Source: Roseiarcus sp035606915
GTDB lineage: Bacteria; Pseudomonadota; Alphaproteobacteria; Rhizobiales; Beijerinckiaceae
Direction: 5' to 3'
Assembly: GCA_035606915.1 (NCBI GenBank)
Contig: DATNDU010000032.1
Span: 15,201 to 79,200 of the forward strand
DNA length: 64,000 bases
Shown here in pieces: positions 16,949 to 26,440 of this stretch. The first letter of the stretch is position 1; each line of letters begins with the position of its first letter. The position numbers and the translations under genes are program-made. The notes beneath the pieces were generated by a model. The model was not told where the DNA came from. It was given only the letters and a program-made list of their open reading frames with translations, and did not search any database.

Positions 16949-18274
16949 ATGTCGGTGGGAGCGGAACCCAGCACGGCCCATCTGGTGGCGATCGAAAGCC
17001 CGGTCAAACGATTCTTCCGCGCCACCGAGATCGACACCCGCCTGCTCGGCATGGTCGCGGCGCTCGCGCTCATTTGGATAGGCTTCCATATCTTCGGGCA
17101 ATTGCTCACCGGCGAGGCGGTGTTCATGAAACCCCGAAATCTCTGGAACCTGCTCGTCCAGACCTCATCGATCTCGGTCATGAGCACCGGCATGGTGCTC
17201 ATCATCGTCATGCGCCATATCGATTTGTCGGTCGGCTCCATGCTGAGCTTCGTCGGCGTGGTCAGCGGCGTCGCGCAGGTCTATTGGCTCGCGCCTTGGC
17301 TCGGCGCCGACAATCCCTATATCTGGATCGTCGGCGTCGTCATCGCTTTGGGAACCGGCGCGCTGGTCGGCGCCTTCAACGGCTTTCTTATCGCTTACGC
17401 CGGCATCCCGTCGTTCATTGTCACGCTTGGCGGCCTCATCGTCTACAGCGGCGCGGCGTGGTGGGTGATCCGCGGCGAGACGGTGGCGCCGATGGATGCG
17501 AGGTTCGAACTGATCGGGGGCACGCCGCGCGCCTCTTGGATCGGCAGCGAAGCGAGTTGGGTGCTGGGAGCGATCATCTGTCTGGCGATCATCGGCGGCA
17601 TCGTCGCCAATCGCTCGGCGCGGGCGCGATTCAAATTCCCGCAACGGCCGCTATGGGCGGAGGCGTTTCTCGTTGTTCTCGGCTGCGGGGTCACCTTGGG
17701 CGCCGTCGCCGTCGTCAACGCTTATCCGTGGCCGCCGCTGGTCGCGGCAAGATACGCCAAGGAAAACAACATTCCCGTGCCGCCGGGCGGCCTCATATAC
17801 GGGCACGGCTTCGCTGTGCCGGTGTTGATCGCGCTCGCGGTCGGCGTCGTCATGGCGTTCCTGGCCACCCGCACCCGCTTCGGGCGCTATGTCTACGCGA
17901 TTGGCGGCAATCCGGAGGCGGCGGAACTAGCGGGTGTCAATACGCGCAAGATTACGCTGCTGATGTTCACGCTGATGGGCGTACTTGTCGCCATCTCGGC
18001 CTGTATAAGCTCGGCGCGTCTCGATGCGGCGACCAACGATCTCGGCAAGTCGAGCGAACTTTACGTCATCGCCGCCACCGTCATCGGCGGCACGTCGCTC
18101 GCCGGCGGCATCGGCACGATCTATGGCGCGATGCTGGGCGCGCTGGTCATGCAGTCGCTGCAATCGGGCATGACGCTGCTCAATTTCGACAGCGCAGTGA
18201 AGGACGTCATGGTCGGCTCCGTGCTCGTCTTCGCAGTCTGGATCGACCAGATCTACCGCCGCCGTCAGAGCTGA
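16949..18274 (+). CDS. xylH: D-xylose-type ABC transporter permease
   Basis: A 441-residue inner-membrane permease with about ten hydrophobic segments. It carries the sugar-permease signature around MRHIDLSVGSMLSFVG and the coupling motif GRYVYAIGGNPEAAELAGVN. The length (about 440) and the long extracytoplasmic insert between helices (about residues 185-280) match XylH rather than the shorter RbsC/FrcC. ATG 16949 follows GGGGAGAA. It lies between the binding protein and the ATPase. Confidence 0.87.
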   Translation: MSVGAEPSTAHLVAIESPVKRFFRATEIDTRLLGMVAALALIWIGFHIFGQLLTGEAVFMKPRNLWNLLVQTSSISVMSTGMVLIIVMRHIDLSVGSMLSFVGVVSGVAQVYWLAPWLGADNPYIWIVGVVIALGTGALVGAFNGFLIAYAGIPSFIVTLGGLIVYSGAAWWVIRGETVAPMDARFELIGGTPRASWIGSEASWVLGAIICLAIIGGIVANRSARARFKFPQRPLWAEAFLVVLGCGVTLGAVAVVNAYPWPPLVAARYAKENNIPVPPGGLIYGHGFAVPVLIALAVGVVMAFLATRTRFGRYVYAIGGNPEAAELAGVNTRKITLLMFTLMGVLVAISACISSARLDAATNDLGKSSELYVIAATVIGGTSLAGGIGTIYGAMLGALVMQSLQSGMTLLNFDSAVKDVMVGSVLVFAVWIDQIYRRRQS

Positions 18275-18285
18275 GGGGGACGCTG

Positions 18286-19074
18286 ATGGACGCCGAGATG
18301 AAACCTCTGCCGCTGGTCGAGATGAAGGACGTCTCGATCGCTTTCGGCGGCATCAAGGCCGTCGATCACGCCTCGATCGACCTCTATCCCGGCGAGGTCG
18401 TCGGCTTGCTCGGCCACAACGGCGCCGGCAAATCGACGCTTATCAAGGTGCTCTCCGGCGCCTACAAGCGCGACGGCGGCGACATCCTCATCAATGGCGA
18501 GGAGGCGGTTATCAACAATCCGCGCGACGCCAAGAAATACGGCATCGAGACCATCTATCAGACGCTGGCGCTGGCCGACAATGTCGACGCCGCCGCCAAT
18601 TTGTTCCTCGGCCGCGAGTTGCGCACTCGCTGGGGCACGCTCGACGATGTGGCGATGGAGGCGCAGGCGCGGCGCGTCATGGGGCGGCTGAACCCGAATT
18701 TCCGCCGCTTCAAGGACCCGGTGGCGTCGCTTTCGGGCGGCCAGCGGCAATCGGTGGCGATCGCCCGCGCCATCCACTTCAACGCCCGCATCCTCATCAT
18801 GGACGAGCCGACGGCGGCGCTGGGACCGCAGGAGACAAAGCAGGTCGGCGATCTCATCAAGCAATTGAAGGCCGAGGGCATCGGCATTTTCCTCATCAGC
18901 CACGACATCCACGACGTGTTCGACCTCGCCGACCGGGTGACGGTGATGAAGAACGGCCAGGTCGTGGGGGCCGGGCCGGTGACGGCGATGACCAAGGACG
19001 AGGTGCTGGGCATGATTATTCTCGGCAAGTGCCCGCCGGGCGCGACGCCAGGGCCGGGGGCGATGGCGGCGTGA
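18286..19074 (+). CDS. xylG: Sugar ABC transporter ATPase with a single nucleotide-binding domain
   Basis: A 262-residue ATPase: Walker A GHNGAGKST, signature SLSGGQRQSVAIAR, Walker B ILIMDEP, H-loop ISHDIHD. Enterobacterial XylG carries two such domains in about 510 residues; this one has one domain, like FrcA and rhizobial xylose ATPases, so the transporter would use a homodimer. It starts 11 bp after the permease stop with GGGGG just ahead of ATG 18286. Confidence 0.85.
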   Translation: MDAEMKPLPLVEMKDVSIAFGGIKAVDHASIDLYPGEVVGLLGHNGAGKSTLIKVLSGAYKRDGGDILINGEEAVINNPRDAKKYGIETIYQTLALADNVDAAANLFLGRELRTRWGTLDDVAMEAQARRVMGRLNPNFRRFKDPVASLSGGQRQSVAIARAIHFNARILIMDEPTAALGPQETKQVGDLIKQLKAEGIGIFLISHDIHDVFDLADRVTVMKNGQVVGAGPVTAMTKDEVLGMIILGKCPPGATPGPGAMAA

Positions 19075-19115
19075 GGCGATAGCCGTGCGCCTCGGGGCGC
19101 GCTATTCTGCCGCCC

Positions 19116-22097
19116 ATGACCCAGCTCCATCGTCCCGTCGGCCCCGGCGATCATATCTTTCTCGTCGACGGCTCGTCTTTCGTCTTTCGCGCCTATTTCC
19201 AGTCGATCCGGCAGGATCAAAAATACAATTACCGCTCCGACCGCCTGCCGGTCGGCGCGGTGCGGCTGTTCGCCACCAAAATCCTGCAATTCCTGCGCGA
19301 CGGCGCGGCGGGGATCACGCCGACGCATATCGCCATCATCTTCGATAAGTCCGAGCAATCGTTCCGCCGCGAGCTTTATCCCGCCTACAAGGCGCACCGG
19401 CCCGATCCGCCGGAGGATCTCGTGCCGCAATTCCCATTGATGCGCGCTACCGTCAGCGCCTTCGGCCTGACGCCGATCGAGCAGGACCGCTACGAGGCCG
19501 ACGATCTCATCGCCACCTACGCGCGCCTCGCCCGCCAGCGCGGCGCGCAGGTGCTGATCGTCTCGGCCGACAAGGACCTCATGCAATTGATCGAGCCCGG
19601 CGTCGCCATGTTCGATCCCGCCTCGGGGACCGGCGACACCCGGCGCGAGGAGCGGCGCATCAGCGCAGCCGAGGTCATCGATTATTTCGGCGTGCCGGCG
19701 GAGAAGGTCGTCGACGTGCAGGCGCTGGCTGGCGATTCCACCGACAACGTGCCCGGCGCGCCCGGCATCGGCATCAAGACCGCCGCGCAACTCATCAACG
19801 AATACGGCGATCTCGATGCGCTGCTCGCCCGCGCCGGCGAGATCAAACAACCTAAGCGCCGCGAGACGCTGACCAATCCGGAGACGGTGAAGCTGATCCG
19901 CATCTCCCAGCAACTCGTGACGCTGGTGCGCGACGTCGAGGTTGAGACGCCGCTGGAGTCCCTGGGCCTGCCGAAGCTCGACGGCGAGACGCTGATCGCC
20001 TTCCTGAAGGCGATGGAATTCACCACCATCACCCGGCGCGTCGCCGAGATCTGCGGCGTCGAGGCCAACGCGATCGAGCCCGACCCGGCTTTTGCCGGCG
20101 CCGCGGGTTGGCGCGGCCGCAACGGCGAGGCCGCCGCGCCGCCAGCCGTCGAACCGCCGCCACCCGAGACGGCGGCGTCGGCCGAGGAACAGCCTTCGCC
20201 CAAGCGCCTCGCCGAGGCGCGGGCGGCGGAGGCGCGAGGACAGGCGTTCGAGACCGCCAAATATCCGGCGGTGCGGACGCTTGCGGAACTCGACGCGTGG
20301 ATCGCGCGCGCCTTTGAGGCCGGCGTCGTCGCCTTCGACACCGAGACCTCGTCGCTCGATCCGATGCGCGCCGATCTCGTCGGCGCCTCGCTGGCGCTGG
20401 CGCCGGGAGACGCCTGCTATATCCCGATCAACCATGTGCAGGGCGAGGGGTTGTTCGGCGACGGGCGGTTGCCCGATCAATTGCAGGAGGCCGAGGTCGT
20501 GGAACGGCTGAAGCCGCTGCTCGAAGCTCGCCACGTGCTGAAAGTCGGGCAGAACGTCAAGTTCGATTGGCACGTGTTCAAACAACGTGGCGTCGAGGTG
20601 GCGCCGTTCGACGATACGATGCTGATGTCCTACGTCCTCGATTCCGGCGTCAGCAACGAAGGCCACGGCATGGACGGCTTGAGCGAGCGCTGGCTCGGGC
20701 ACAAGCCGATCGCGTTCTCTGATGTGGCGGGATCGGGGCGCAGCTTTATTGGCTTCGCGCGCGTCGCCATCGACCGGGCGACCGCCTATGCGGCCGAGGA
20801 CGCCGACGTGACCCTGCGACTGTGGCTGACGCTGAAGCCGCGCCTCGTCGCCGAGGCCATGACCACGGTCTATGAGACGTTGGAGCGGCCGCTGGTCGTC
20901 GCGCTGGCGCGCATGGAGGGGCGCGGCGTGTCGATCGACCGCGCCATTCTCTCGCGTCTTTCCGGCGAATTCGCGCAGGGCATGGCGCGCATCGAGGCGG
21001 AAATTCAAACTTTGGTCGGCGGCCCGATCAATCTCGGCTCGCCCAAGCAGATCAGCGACGTGCTGTTTGGCCAGATGGGCCTGCCGGGGGGCAAAAAGAC
21101 GCCGACCGGCGCCTGGTCGACCGGCGCCAGTGTGCTCGAAGACCTCGCCGAAGAAGGCCACCAACTGCCGCGCAAGATTCTCGACTGGCGCCAGCTCTCC
21201 AAACTCAAGTCGACCTATACCGACGCGCTGCCGGGCTATGTCAATCCGACGACGCATCGCGTGCATACGAGTTTCGCGCTGGCTTCGACAACGACCGGGC
21301 GGCTTTCCTCGTCCGAGCCGAACCTGCAAAACATCCCCGTTCGCAACGAGGAGGGCCGGCGCATCCGCCGCGCCTTCGTCGCCGGTCCGGGGGCCAAGCT
21401 CATCTCGGCCGATTACAGCCAGATCGAGCTGCGATTGCTTGCCCATATCGCCGACATTGGCTCGCTGAAGAAGGCCTTCGCCGAGGGGCTCGACATTCAC
21501 GCGATGACGGCCTCCGAGATGTTCGGCGTACCGGTCGCCGGCATGCCGAGCGAGGTCAGGCGGCGCGCCAAGGCGATCAACTTCGGCATCATCTACGGCA
21601 TCTCGGCCTTCGGCCTCGCCAACCAGCTCGGTATCCCGCGCGAGGAGGCGGGCGCCTATATCCGGAAATATTTCGAGCGCTTCCCCGGCATCCGCGATTA
21701 TATGGAGGCGACGAAGAAGCGGGCGCGCGAGGATGGCTATGTGACGACCATATTTGGTCGCAAGTGCCATTTTCCGCGCATCAACGCCTCCAACCCGAGC
21801 GAGCGCGCCTTCAACGAACGCGCCTCGATCAACGCGCCGATCCAGGGCTCGGCCGCCGACATCATCCGCCGCGCCATGGCGCGCATGGACGGCGAACTCG
21901 AAAAGGCCAAGCTGAGCGCGCGCATGCTGTTGCAGGTGCATGACGAACTGGTGTTCGAGGCGCCGCACGAGGAGGTTGACGCCACCATCGCGCTGGTGGC
22001 GAAAGTGATGTCGCAGGCCCCGGCCCCGGCGCTCAGGCTCGACGTGCCGTTGCTTGTCGACGCCCGCGCCGCCGACAACTGGGACGAGGCGCATTGA
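19116..22097 (+). CDS. polA: DNA polymerase I
   Basis: A 993-residue polymerase with all three domains. The 5'-3' exonuclease covers about residues 1-310 (DGSSFVFRAYF, EADDLIATYA, GDSTDNVPGAPGIG). A 3'-5' exonuclease domain starts near 400 and keeps its first catalytic acids (FDTETSSLD), so proofreading is probably active. The polymerase domain holds motif A (SADYSQIELR, about 764), motif B (RRAKAINFGIIYG, about 815) and motif C (QVHDELVFE, about 940). A Pro/Ala-rich linker of about 50 residues joins the 5' nuclease to the rest. It fills gaps and removes primers in replication and repair. Confidence 0.97.
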   Translation: MTQLHRPVGPGDHIFLVDGSSFVFRAYFQSIRQDQKYNYRSDRLPVGAVRLFATKILQFLRDGAAGITPTHIAIIFDKSEQSFRRELYPAYKAHRPDPPEDLVPQFPLMRATVSAFGLTPIEQDRYEADDLIATYARLARQRGAQVLIVSADKDLMQLIEPGVAMFDPASGTGDTRREERRISAAEVIDYFGVPAEKVVDVQALAGDSTDNVPGAPGIGIKTAAQLINEYGDLDALLARAGEIKQPKRRETLTNPETVKLIRISQQLVTLVRDVEVETPLESLGLPKLDGETLIAFLKAMEFTTITRRVAEICGVEANAIEPDPAFAGAAGWRGRNGEAAAPPAVEPPPPETAASAEEQPSPKRLAEARAAEARGQAFETAKYPAVRTLAELDAWIARAFEAGVVAFDTETSSLDPMRADLVGASLALAPGDACYIPINHVQGEGLFGDGRLPDQLQEAEVVERLKPLLEARHVLKVGQNVKFDWHVFKQRGVEVAPFDDTMLMSYVLDSGVSNEGHGMDGLSERWLGHKPIAFSDVAGSGRSFIGFARVAIDRATAYAAEDADVTLRLWLTLKPRLVAEAMTTVYETLERPLVVALARMEGRGVSIDRAILSRLSGEFAQGMARIEAEIQTLVGGPINLGSPKQISDVLFGQMGLPGGKKTPTGAWSTGASVLEDLAEEGHQLPRKILDWRQLSKLKSTYTDALPGYVNPTTHRVHTSFALASTTTGRLSSSEPNLQNIPVRNEEGRRIRRAFVAGPGAKLISADYSQIELRLLAHIADIGSLKKAFAEGLDIHAMTASEMFGVPVAGMPSEVRRRAKAINFGIIYGISAFGLANQLGIPREEAGAYIRKYFERFPGIRDYMEATKKRAREDGYVTTIFGRKCHFPRINASNPSERAFNERASINAPIQGSAADIIRRAMARMDGELEKAKLSARMLLQVHDELVFEAPHEEVDATIALVAKVMSQAPAPALRLDVPLLVDARAADNWDEAH

Positions 22098-22100
22098 GCC

Positions 22101-23306
22101 TCATTCGATGCCGCGCAACAGGCCTGCGACGCCGCCGGCCGCCACCGTAATCAGCGCGCTGACGAGAAACAGCGAGGGATAGCCGAAGCCGCCGATCAGC
22201 AAACTCGCCAACGTCGGGGCGATGAATTGCGCCGTCGCGCCGGCCATCACCAATAGCGCGAGATCGCGCCCGGCGGTCAGCGGATTGGGCAGTACGCGCG
22301 TCATCAAGGCGAGGTCGATGGCGGCGTAAAGGCCCATCGCGACGCCGCCGAGGACGGCGAACGCCAGCATGCCGGCCCACGTCGCCGACACCACCGGGGC
22401 CAGCATCGCCAGCGCCATCAACGCCGCATAGCCCTGCGCGAAGGCGCGCCGGCGCGAAGTGCGCGCCGCCAGATGATGGCCGGCGAAGACCGCCGCCAGC
22501 GTCGCCACGGTGCGAATGGCGGCGATGAGGCCGGTCGCGGCGCGCGCGTCGTGGCCGGGCAGCGCGGCGACGCCGACATAATCGCGCAGCACGTAGAGGA
22601 GATAGTTGTTGATGGCGAATTGCGCGGCGAACATCAGCACGCGAAAGGCGAAGGCGAGCGTGAAATCGCGCGAGCGGAAGCTAGTCAGCGCCGCGAGCCG
22701 GAGACGGCCGGCGGCGCGCACCGGCTTCGCGGCGGCGAACGGGGCCTCGCGCGCGAAGACGAGGAACAGGCAGGTCGTCGCCGCGAAATAGGCGAATAGC
22801 GCAAAATAGCCGAGGCCGGGCCGCAAATAGGCGGCGACATTGACGCCGACGAGGCCGCCGATCGGCCCGGCGACGGCGAATAGCGAGGAGGCGCGGCGGC
22901 CGAGGCGCGGCGGCACGCGATCCGGCGCGACCGCCAGCAGCGCCGCCTGGAAGCCGTTCAGCGTGAACCACAGCGCGCCGTAGAACACGGCGACGCCGCC
23001 GACCGAATGCTGCTGCGACAGCAGCGCCGCGAAGATGAGCGACAGCCCCGCCATGCCGGCGAGCCAAGGCGCGCGACGGCCGAAGTGGCCGCGGGTGGCG
23101 TCCGAGGCGGCGCCGATCGCAAACAGTCCGGCGACGCCGGCAGCCGCGCAAATCACCGTCAGCCACGCCATATTGGCGACTTTGGCGGCGGCGTCGATCG
23201 CCTCGACCTGGTCGGGCACGAGAATCGCCTGCACGCCCTGGAAGCTGGCGTAGAGGGCGATGGCTGTCGGCAACAGCAGGGCGAGGGCGCGCTCGGGGGA
23301 AGTCAC
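22101..23306 (-). CDS. Major facilitator superfamily transporter
   Basis: A protein of about 401 residues with twelve predicted membrane helices. The loop between helices 2 and 3 (SDATRGHFGRRAPWLAG) matches the MFS A-motif region (G-x-x-x-D-R-x-G-R-R style). I prefer GTG 23306 because the upstream in-frame extension is Arg-rich and unlike a membrane N-terminus. It is convergent with polA, ending 3 bp from it. The substrate cannot be inferred. Confidence 0.75.
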   Translation of the reverse strand: MTSPERALALLLPTAIALYASFQGVQAILVPDQVEAIDAAAKVANMAWLTVICAAAGVAGLFAIGAASDATRGHFGRRAPWLAGMAGLSLIFAALLSQQHSVGGVAVFYGALWFTLNGFQAALLAVAPDRVPPRLGRRASSLFAVAGPIGGLVGVNVAAYLRPGLGYFALFAYFAATTCLFLVFAREAPFAAAKPVRAAGRLRLAALTSFRSRDFTLAFAFRVLMFAAQFAINNYLLYVLRDYVGVAALPGHDARAATGLIAAIRTVATLAAVFAGHHLAARTSRRRAFAQGYAALMALAMLAPVVSATWAGMLAFAVLGGVAMGLYAAIDLALMTRVLPNPLTAGRDLALLVMAGATAQFIAPTLASLLIGGFGYPSLFLVSALITVAAGGVAGLLRGIE

Positions 23307-23415
23307 GCGCGGGCTCTTACGGCGCCGTCGCCCGATTCGCTGCAATCTCCTTGATTTCCGCACCACAAATTACCAGGCGTTGGTTACGCCCGGGCAGACG
23401 GCAGTGGTGGAATAG

Positions 23416-23889
23416 TCAGAGCCAGCGTCGTACCTGGACCTTGTAACGGCGGTAGTCGTCGCCGAACTTCCCTTCGAGATAGCGTTCTTCCCGGGCGATG
23501 ACCTGCGTCTGGATCGCGATCAGCACGAACGGGAGCAAGGCGAAGGCTAGCGGCCCGTCGAAGCCGATCGCAAGGCCGGCATAGATGAGCGCCATGCCGA
23601 GATACATGGGATTGCGGGTCCACCGATAAGGACCTGTCGTTGCGATAAGAGTCGTCGTCTGCGACGGCGGAATGTTGGCGCCCAGCCGCCGGAACAGCCC
23701 TGCCGCCGCAAGTATTATCGCCGCCCCGGCAACGATTAACAGCGCGCCCGTGGCAATCAGCAGCTCCCAGTCGATGCCGAAAGAGCGCAGGATGACGAAC
23801 CGATCCGCCGCAAGCCCCAACAGCAGCGTTCCCAGATAGACGAACGGCGGAGGGACGCGCACACCGGCACTGTCAGGCTCGACGGCCAT
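23416..23889 (-). CDS. Isoprenylcysteine carboxyl methyltransferase-family membrane protein
   Basis: A 157-residue membrane protein with four hydrophobic segments and the family core TTGPYRWTRNPMYLGMALI and YLEGKFGDDYRRYK, which binds S-adenosylmethionine in ICMT/PEMT-like methyltransferases. The start is taken as ATG 23889, with GGAG 6 bp ahead. It lies 21 bp after the flavin oxidoreductase gene and is probably co-transcribed with it. The bacterial substrate is unknown. Confidence 0.82.
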   Translation of the reverse strand: MAVEPDSAGVRVPPPFVYLGTLLLGLAADRFVILRSFGIDWELLIATGALLIVAGAAIILAAAGLFRRLGANIPPSQTTTLIATTGPYRWTRNPMYLGMALIYAGLAIGFDGPLAFALLPFVLIAIQTQVIAREERYLEGKFGDDYRRYKVQVRRWL

Positions 23890-23910
23890 GCTCATCTCCA
23901 ATCTGGGCTC

Positions 23911-24804
23911 TTAAACCAGCATCGACTGCTGGGCGAAGATGCCCGCCATCGCGCCTTGCCATGATGCCGTGGTGACCGAGGGTAGAAGGGGGTTGGTGAG
24001 GTCGCCGGCAGCATAGACGCTCGGCACGCTGGTTTCGCGGCGCTCGTCGACCTTGACGACGACGCCGAGGGGTGTGTCGACCGTGGCCAGGCCCAGGGTT
24101 TCATGAAGACTTGCGGACGGCTTGTTGCGCGGATGGGCGAAGAGGATGTCGACCGCGACATCGGGGCCGGTATCGATCTTGACGGTGGCGGTATGACCCC
24201 CTTTATGGGCGATCCCGATGATCCGGCCATCAACGACTGGTACGTTGCGACGCGCCAGATCGGCGCGGATATCGAGCGGAATATCGTGAGCATCGGCAAA
24301 GACCGTCAATCTGTCGGTCCAATCGTGGAAAAGCCTAACCTGATTGTGCGACTGCCGGCCGGACCAGACGAGGCCCCAATGCTGGTCGGCAACTTCAAAG
24401 CCGTCACAATACGGGCAGGGCACGACGGCCGCGCCCCAGCCTTCGGCAAAGCCCGGAACATCAGGCATTTGGTCGACTATTCCATAACTGAGGATCAGGC
24501 GGCGTGCGGTGAAGGTGTCGCCATCGCCAGTGCGGACAAAGAAATTGTCGATGTCGCCGGATACCCTGTCAGCCCGGGCACTAACTAGCCTAATCGTGGG
24601 ATAGCGCATTAGCTGCTGCCGCGCCTCGGCCAAGATGTCCATCGGTGGTTTGTGATCATGGCCGAGCAGGCCATGCGAGTGGTCTGCGAAGCGGTTGCGC
24701 GGCAAGCCGGTATCTAGAACGGTGACTTTGCGGCGGGCGCGGCCGAGCTGAAGCGCGCCGGCGAGACCGGCAAAGCTGCCGCCAACGATGATGACGTCAT
24801 CCAT
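23911..24804 (-). CDS. Thioredoxin-reductase-like FAD/NAD(P) oxidoreductase
   Basis: A 297-residue flavoprotein. It has an N-terminal FAD-binding Rossmann motif (VIIVGGSFAGLAGALQLG), a redox-active CxxC in CPYCDGFE (about residue 133) and a C-terminal FAD motif (VYAAGDLTNP). The NADP-binding motif in the middle is weak (WSGRQSHNQVRLFHD rather than GxGxxA), so cofactor use is uncertain. It is divergent from a TetR-type regulator across a palindrome and probably regulated by it. Codon use here is less GC-extreme than in the polA region, which fits horizontal acquisition. Confidence 0.82.
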   Translation of the reverse strand: MDDVIIVGGSFAGLAGALQLGRARRKVTVLDTGLPRNRFADHSHGLLGHDHKPPMDILAEARQQLMRYPTIRLVSARADRVSGDIDNFFVRTGDGDTFTARRLILSYGIVDQMPDVPGFAEGWGAAVVPCPYCDGFEVADQHWGLVWSGRQSHNQVRLFHDWTDRLTVFADAHDIPLDIRADLARRNVPVVDGRIIGIAHKGGHTATVKIDTGPDVAVDILFAHPRNKPSASLHETLGLATVDTPLGVVVKVDERRETSVPSVYAAGDLTNPLLPSVTTASWQGAMAGIFAQQSMLV

Positions 24805-24920
24805 AGTAGTGGGCTCCGTGTTGTAGATGGAATGGGATGTTCCCGGCTGGCGATGGCTTCAGTGCGAATAAGACTGACGGTCGAAAGCGCGGCCAGCTTC
24901 AGGAGGGTTCGTCGTTGCAT
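24805..24920 (-). pseudogene. Possible 5' remnant of a Tat-exported protein
   Basis: ATG 24920 follows GGAGAGGG and opens a frame beginning MQRRTLLKLAALSTVS, a convincing twin-arginine signal start. The frame runs into the oxidoreductase gene after about 40 codons and the rest is out of frame with anything recognisable. I read it as the leftover beginning of a lost exported protein; a chance ORF is possible. Confidence 0.35.
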
Positions 24921-24988
24921 GGATCAAGCCCTCTCCATCGGCGACATCAGCAGGTGAACGCGCTTGCAGACTTTGAAAACCGAGTGGT

Positions 24989-25003
24989 ATCGTAATGTAC
25001 GAT
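24989..25003. promoter_or_regulatory. Candidate TetR operator
   Basis: A perfect palindrome, ATCGTA-atg-TACGAT, 30 bp before the regulator start. A TTGAAA box at 24973-24978 lies ahead and the right arm TACGAT could double as a -10 element (19-bp spacing). Binding here would repress the regulator and possibly the divergent oxidoreductase gene. Confidence 0.5.
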
Positions 25004-25032
25004 TTAAGATACTGTCAAGGACTGGAATTACC

Positions 25033-25704
25033 GTGACCAAAAACAGCCAAGGCCGACGCGGCCGGCCCGCCAACGAGGCGCTTGGGCAAACGATAGTCGA
25101 CGCTGCAAGCGAACTTTTTGTGGAGCTGGGTTTTCAAGCGACGACATTGGAAAAGGTCGCACGGCGAGCGAAGATATCTAAACTCAGCATCTATCGGCAC
25201 TTCGAGAACAAGGAGGCGTTGTTCAGCGCGGCCATCGCGGCCCGCTGCCAGCAGTTTGCACCACTGGCCTATTTTGAAGGCATAGCCGGTTCGGCCGAAG
25301 ATCAACTCATGGCGGCAGGATCAACCCTGCTTCGCGCGCTGTTGAGCCCGGACGTCCGTAATGTCGAAGCTATGATCATGGCCGACAAGACGAACCAAGC
25401 ATCTTTAAGCAAACTGTTTTACGAAGCCGGCTTCGTCCATGTCATGGCTCAAATCGAGGCCCTGTTGCGTAAGATGCACGCGAAGGCGGTTCTGAACGTG
25501 CCCGATCCTGTTCAGTCCGCGCGCTTGTTTGCCGCGCTCATCAAAGGGTCCGATCTCCTGATCATCGCACGCTTTGATGAGGCGAGAGCAGGAAATGACA
25601 ACGAAATTGGATCATACTGCCGATTGGCCGTCGCCATGTTTGTCGCGGCGCACGTGGCAACGACCACAGGGAAAGATCGGCCCGTGTTGGTGCATAAATC
25701 TTAA
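25033..25704 (+). CDS. TetR/AcrR-family regulator
   Basis: A 223-residue regulator starting at GTG 25033 (AAGGA at 25017-25021). The N-terminal helix-turn-helix is classical: TIVDAASELFVELGFQATTL then VARRAKISKLSIYRHFENKE. The C-terminal ligand domain is helical and not diagnostic. It is divergent from the oxidoreductase/methyltransferase pair, and a 15-bp palindrome lies between them. Confidence 0.87.
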   Translation: MTKNSQGRRGRPANEALGQTIVDAASELFVELGFQATTLEKVARRAKISKLSIYRHFENKEALFSAAIAARCQQFAPLAYFEGIAGSAEDQLMAAGSTLLRALLSPDVRNVEAMIMADKTNQASLSKLFYEAGFVHVMAQIEALLRKMHAKAVLNVPDPVQSARLFAALIKGSDLLIIARFDEARAGNDNEIGSYCRLAVAMFVAAHVATTTGKDRPVLVHKS

Positions 25705-25843
25705 AAATTGGCGCCGAATGGACGAAGGCGAGGGCGGCGGCCGGCGGGGATCGTCGCCCTGCGCTTTTAGCAGCGCGTTTGAATCGCGGCCCGGCTGCGT
25801 GTAAACGGAGCCTCGCTGCGCCTCGGGCGCCTCGGAGACGATC

Positions 25844-26440
25844 ATGCCGCTATTTCCCCGTATGCGCGCCGCCGCGCTCGTCCTGGCGCTGGGGTTGTCG
25901 CTGTCGGCCTGCGGCGTCAACACCATCCCGACCCTGCAAGAGACCGCCAAGGCGCGCTGGTCGGATGTCGAGAACCAATACCAGCGCCGAACCGACCTCA
26001 TCCCCAACCTGGTGGCGACCGTGCAAGGCTACGCCAAGCAGGAGAAGGACGTGCTCGTCGCCGTCACCGAGGCGCGCGCCAAGGCGACCTCCATCCACAT
26101 CGATGCCAACGATCTCACCGACCCCGCCAAGATGAAGGCGGTGCAGAACGCCCAGAACGCGCTGACCGGCGCGCTGTCGCGGCTTTTGGCGGTCAGCGAG
26201 AACTATCCGGACCTCAAGTCCAACGCCAATTTCCTTGCGCTCCAGTCGCAGCTCGAAGGCACAGAGAACCGCATCGCGGTGGCGCGGCGCGACTATATCG
26301 CCGCCGTGCAGGCCTATAATATCGAGTTGCGCACCTTCCCCGGCGTGATCTGGGCCTCGACGCTTTATTCTAGCAGCAAGCCGATGGCCGAATTTGCCGC
26401 TACGGCGGGCTCCGAAGCCGCCCCGAAGGTGAAATTCTGA
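25844..26440 (+). CDS. lemA: LemA-family lipoprotein
   Basis: A 198-residue protein with a lipoprotein signal (lipobox LSAC, Cys23) and a LemA helical domain (ARWSDVENQYQRRTDLIPNL, then LEGTENRIAVARRDYIAAVQ and ending near FPGVIWA). It heads a three-gene run with two TPM-type proteins, a common bacterial arrangement of uncertain function linked to envelope or photosystem-like quality control. Confidence 0.92.
   Translation: MPLFPRMRAAALVLALGLSLSACGVNTIPTLQETAKARWSDVENQYQRRTDLIPNLVATVQGYAKQEKDVLVAVTEARAKATSIHIDANDLTDPAKMKAVQNAQNALTGALSRLLAVSENYPDLKSNANFLALQSQLEGTENRIAVARRDYIAAVQAYNIELRTFPGVIWASTLYSSSKPMAEFAATAGSEAAPKVKF

Noticed and set aside
18558..22094. A 1178-codon open frame antisense to polA
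   Set aside because: It mirrors polA and xylG codons in a GC-rich genome; Arg/His/Gly-rich composition with no domain.
24103..24588. A 161-codon plus-strand frame inside the oxidoreductase gene
   Set aside because: Antisense to a well-supported flavoprotein; no start signal or domain.
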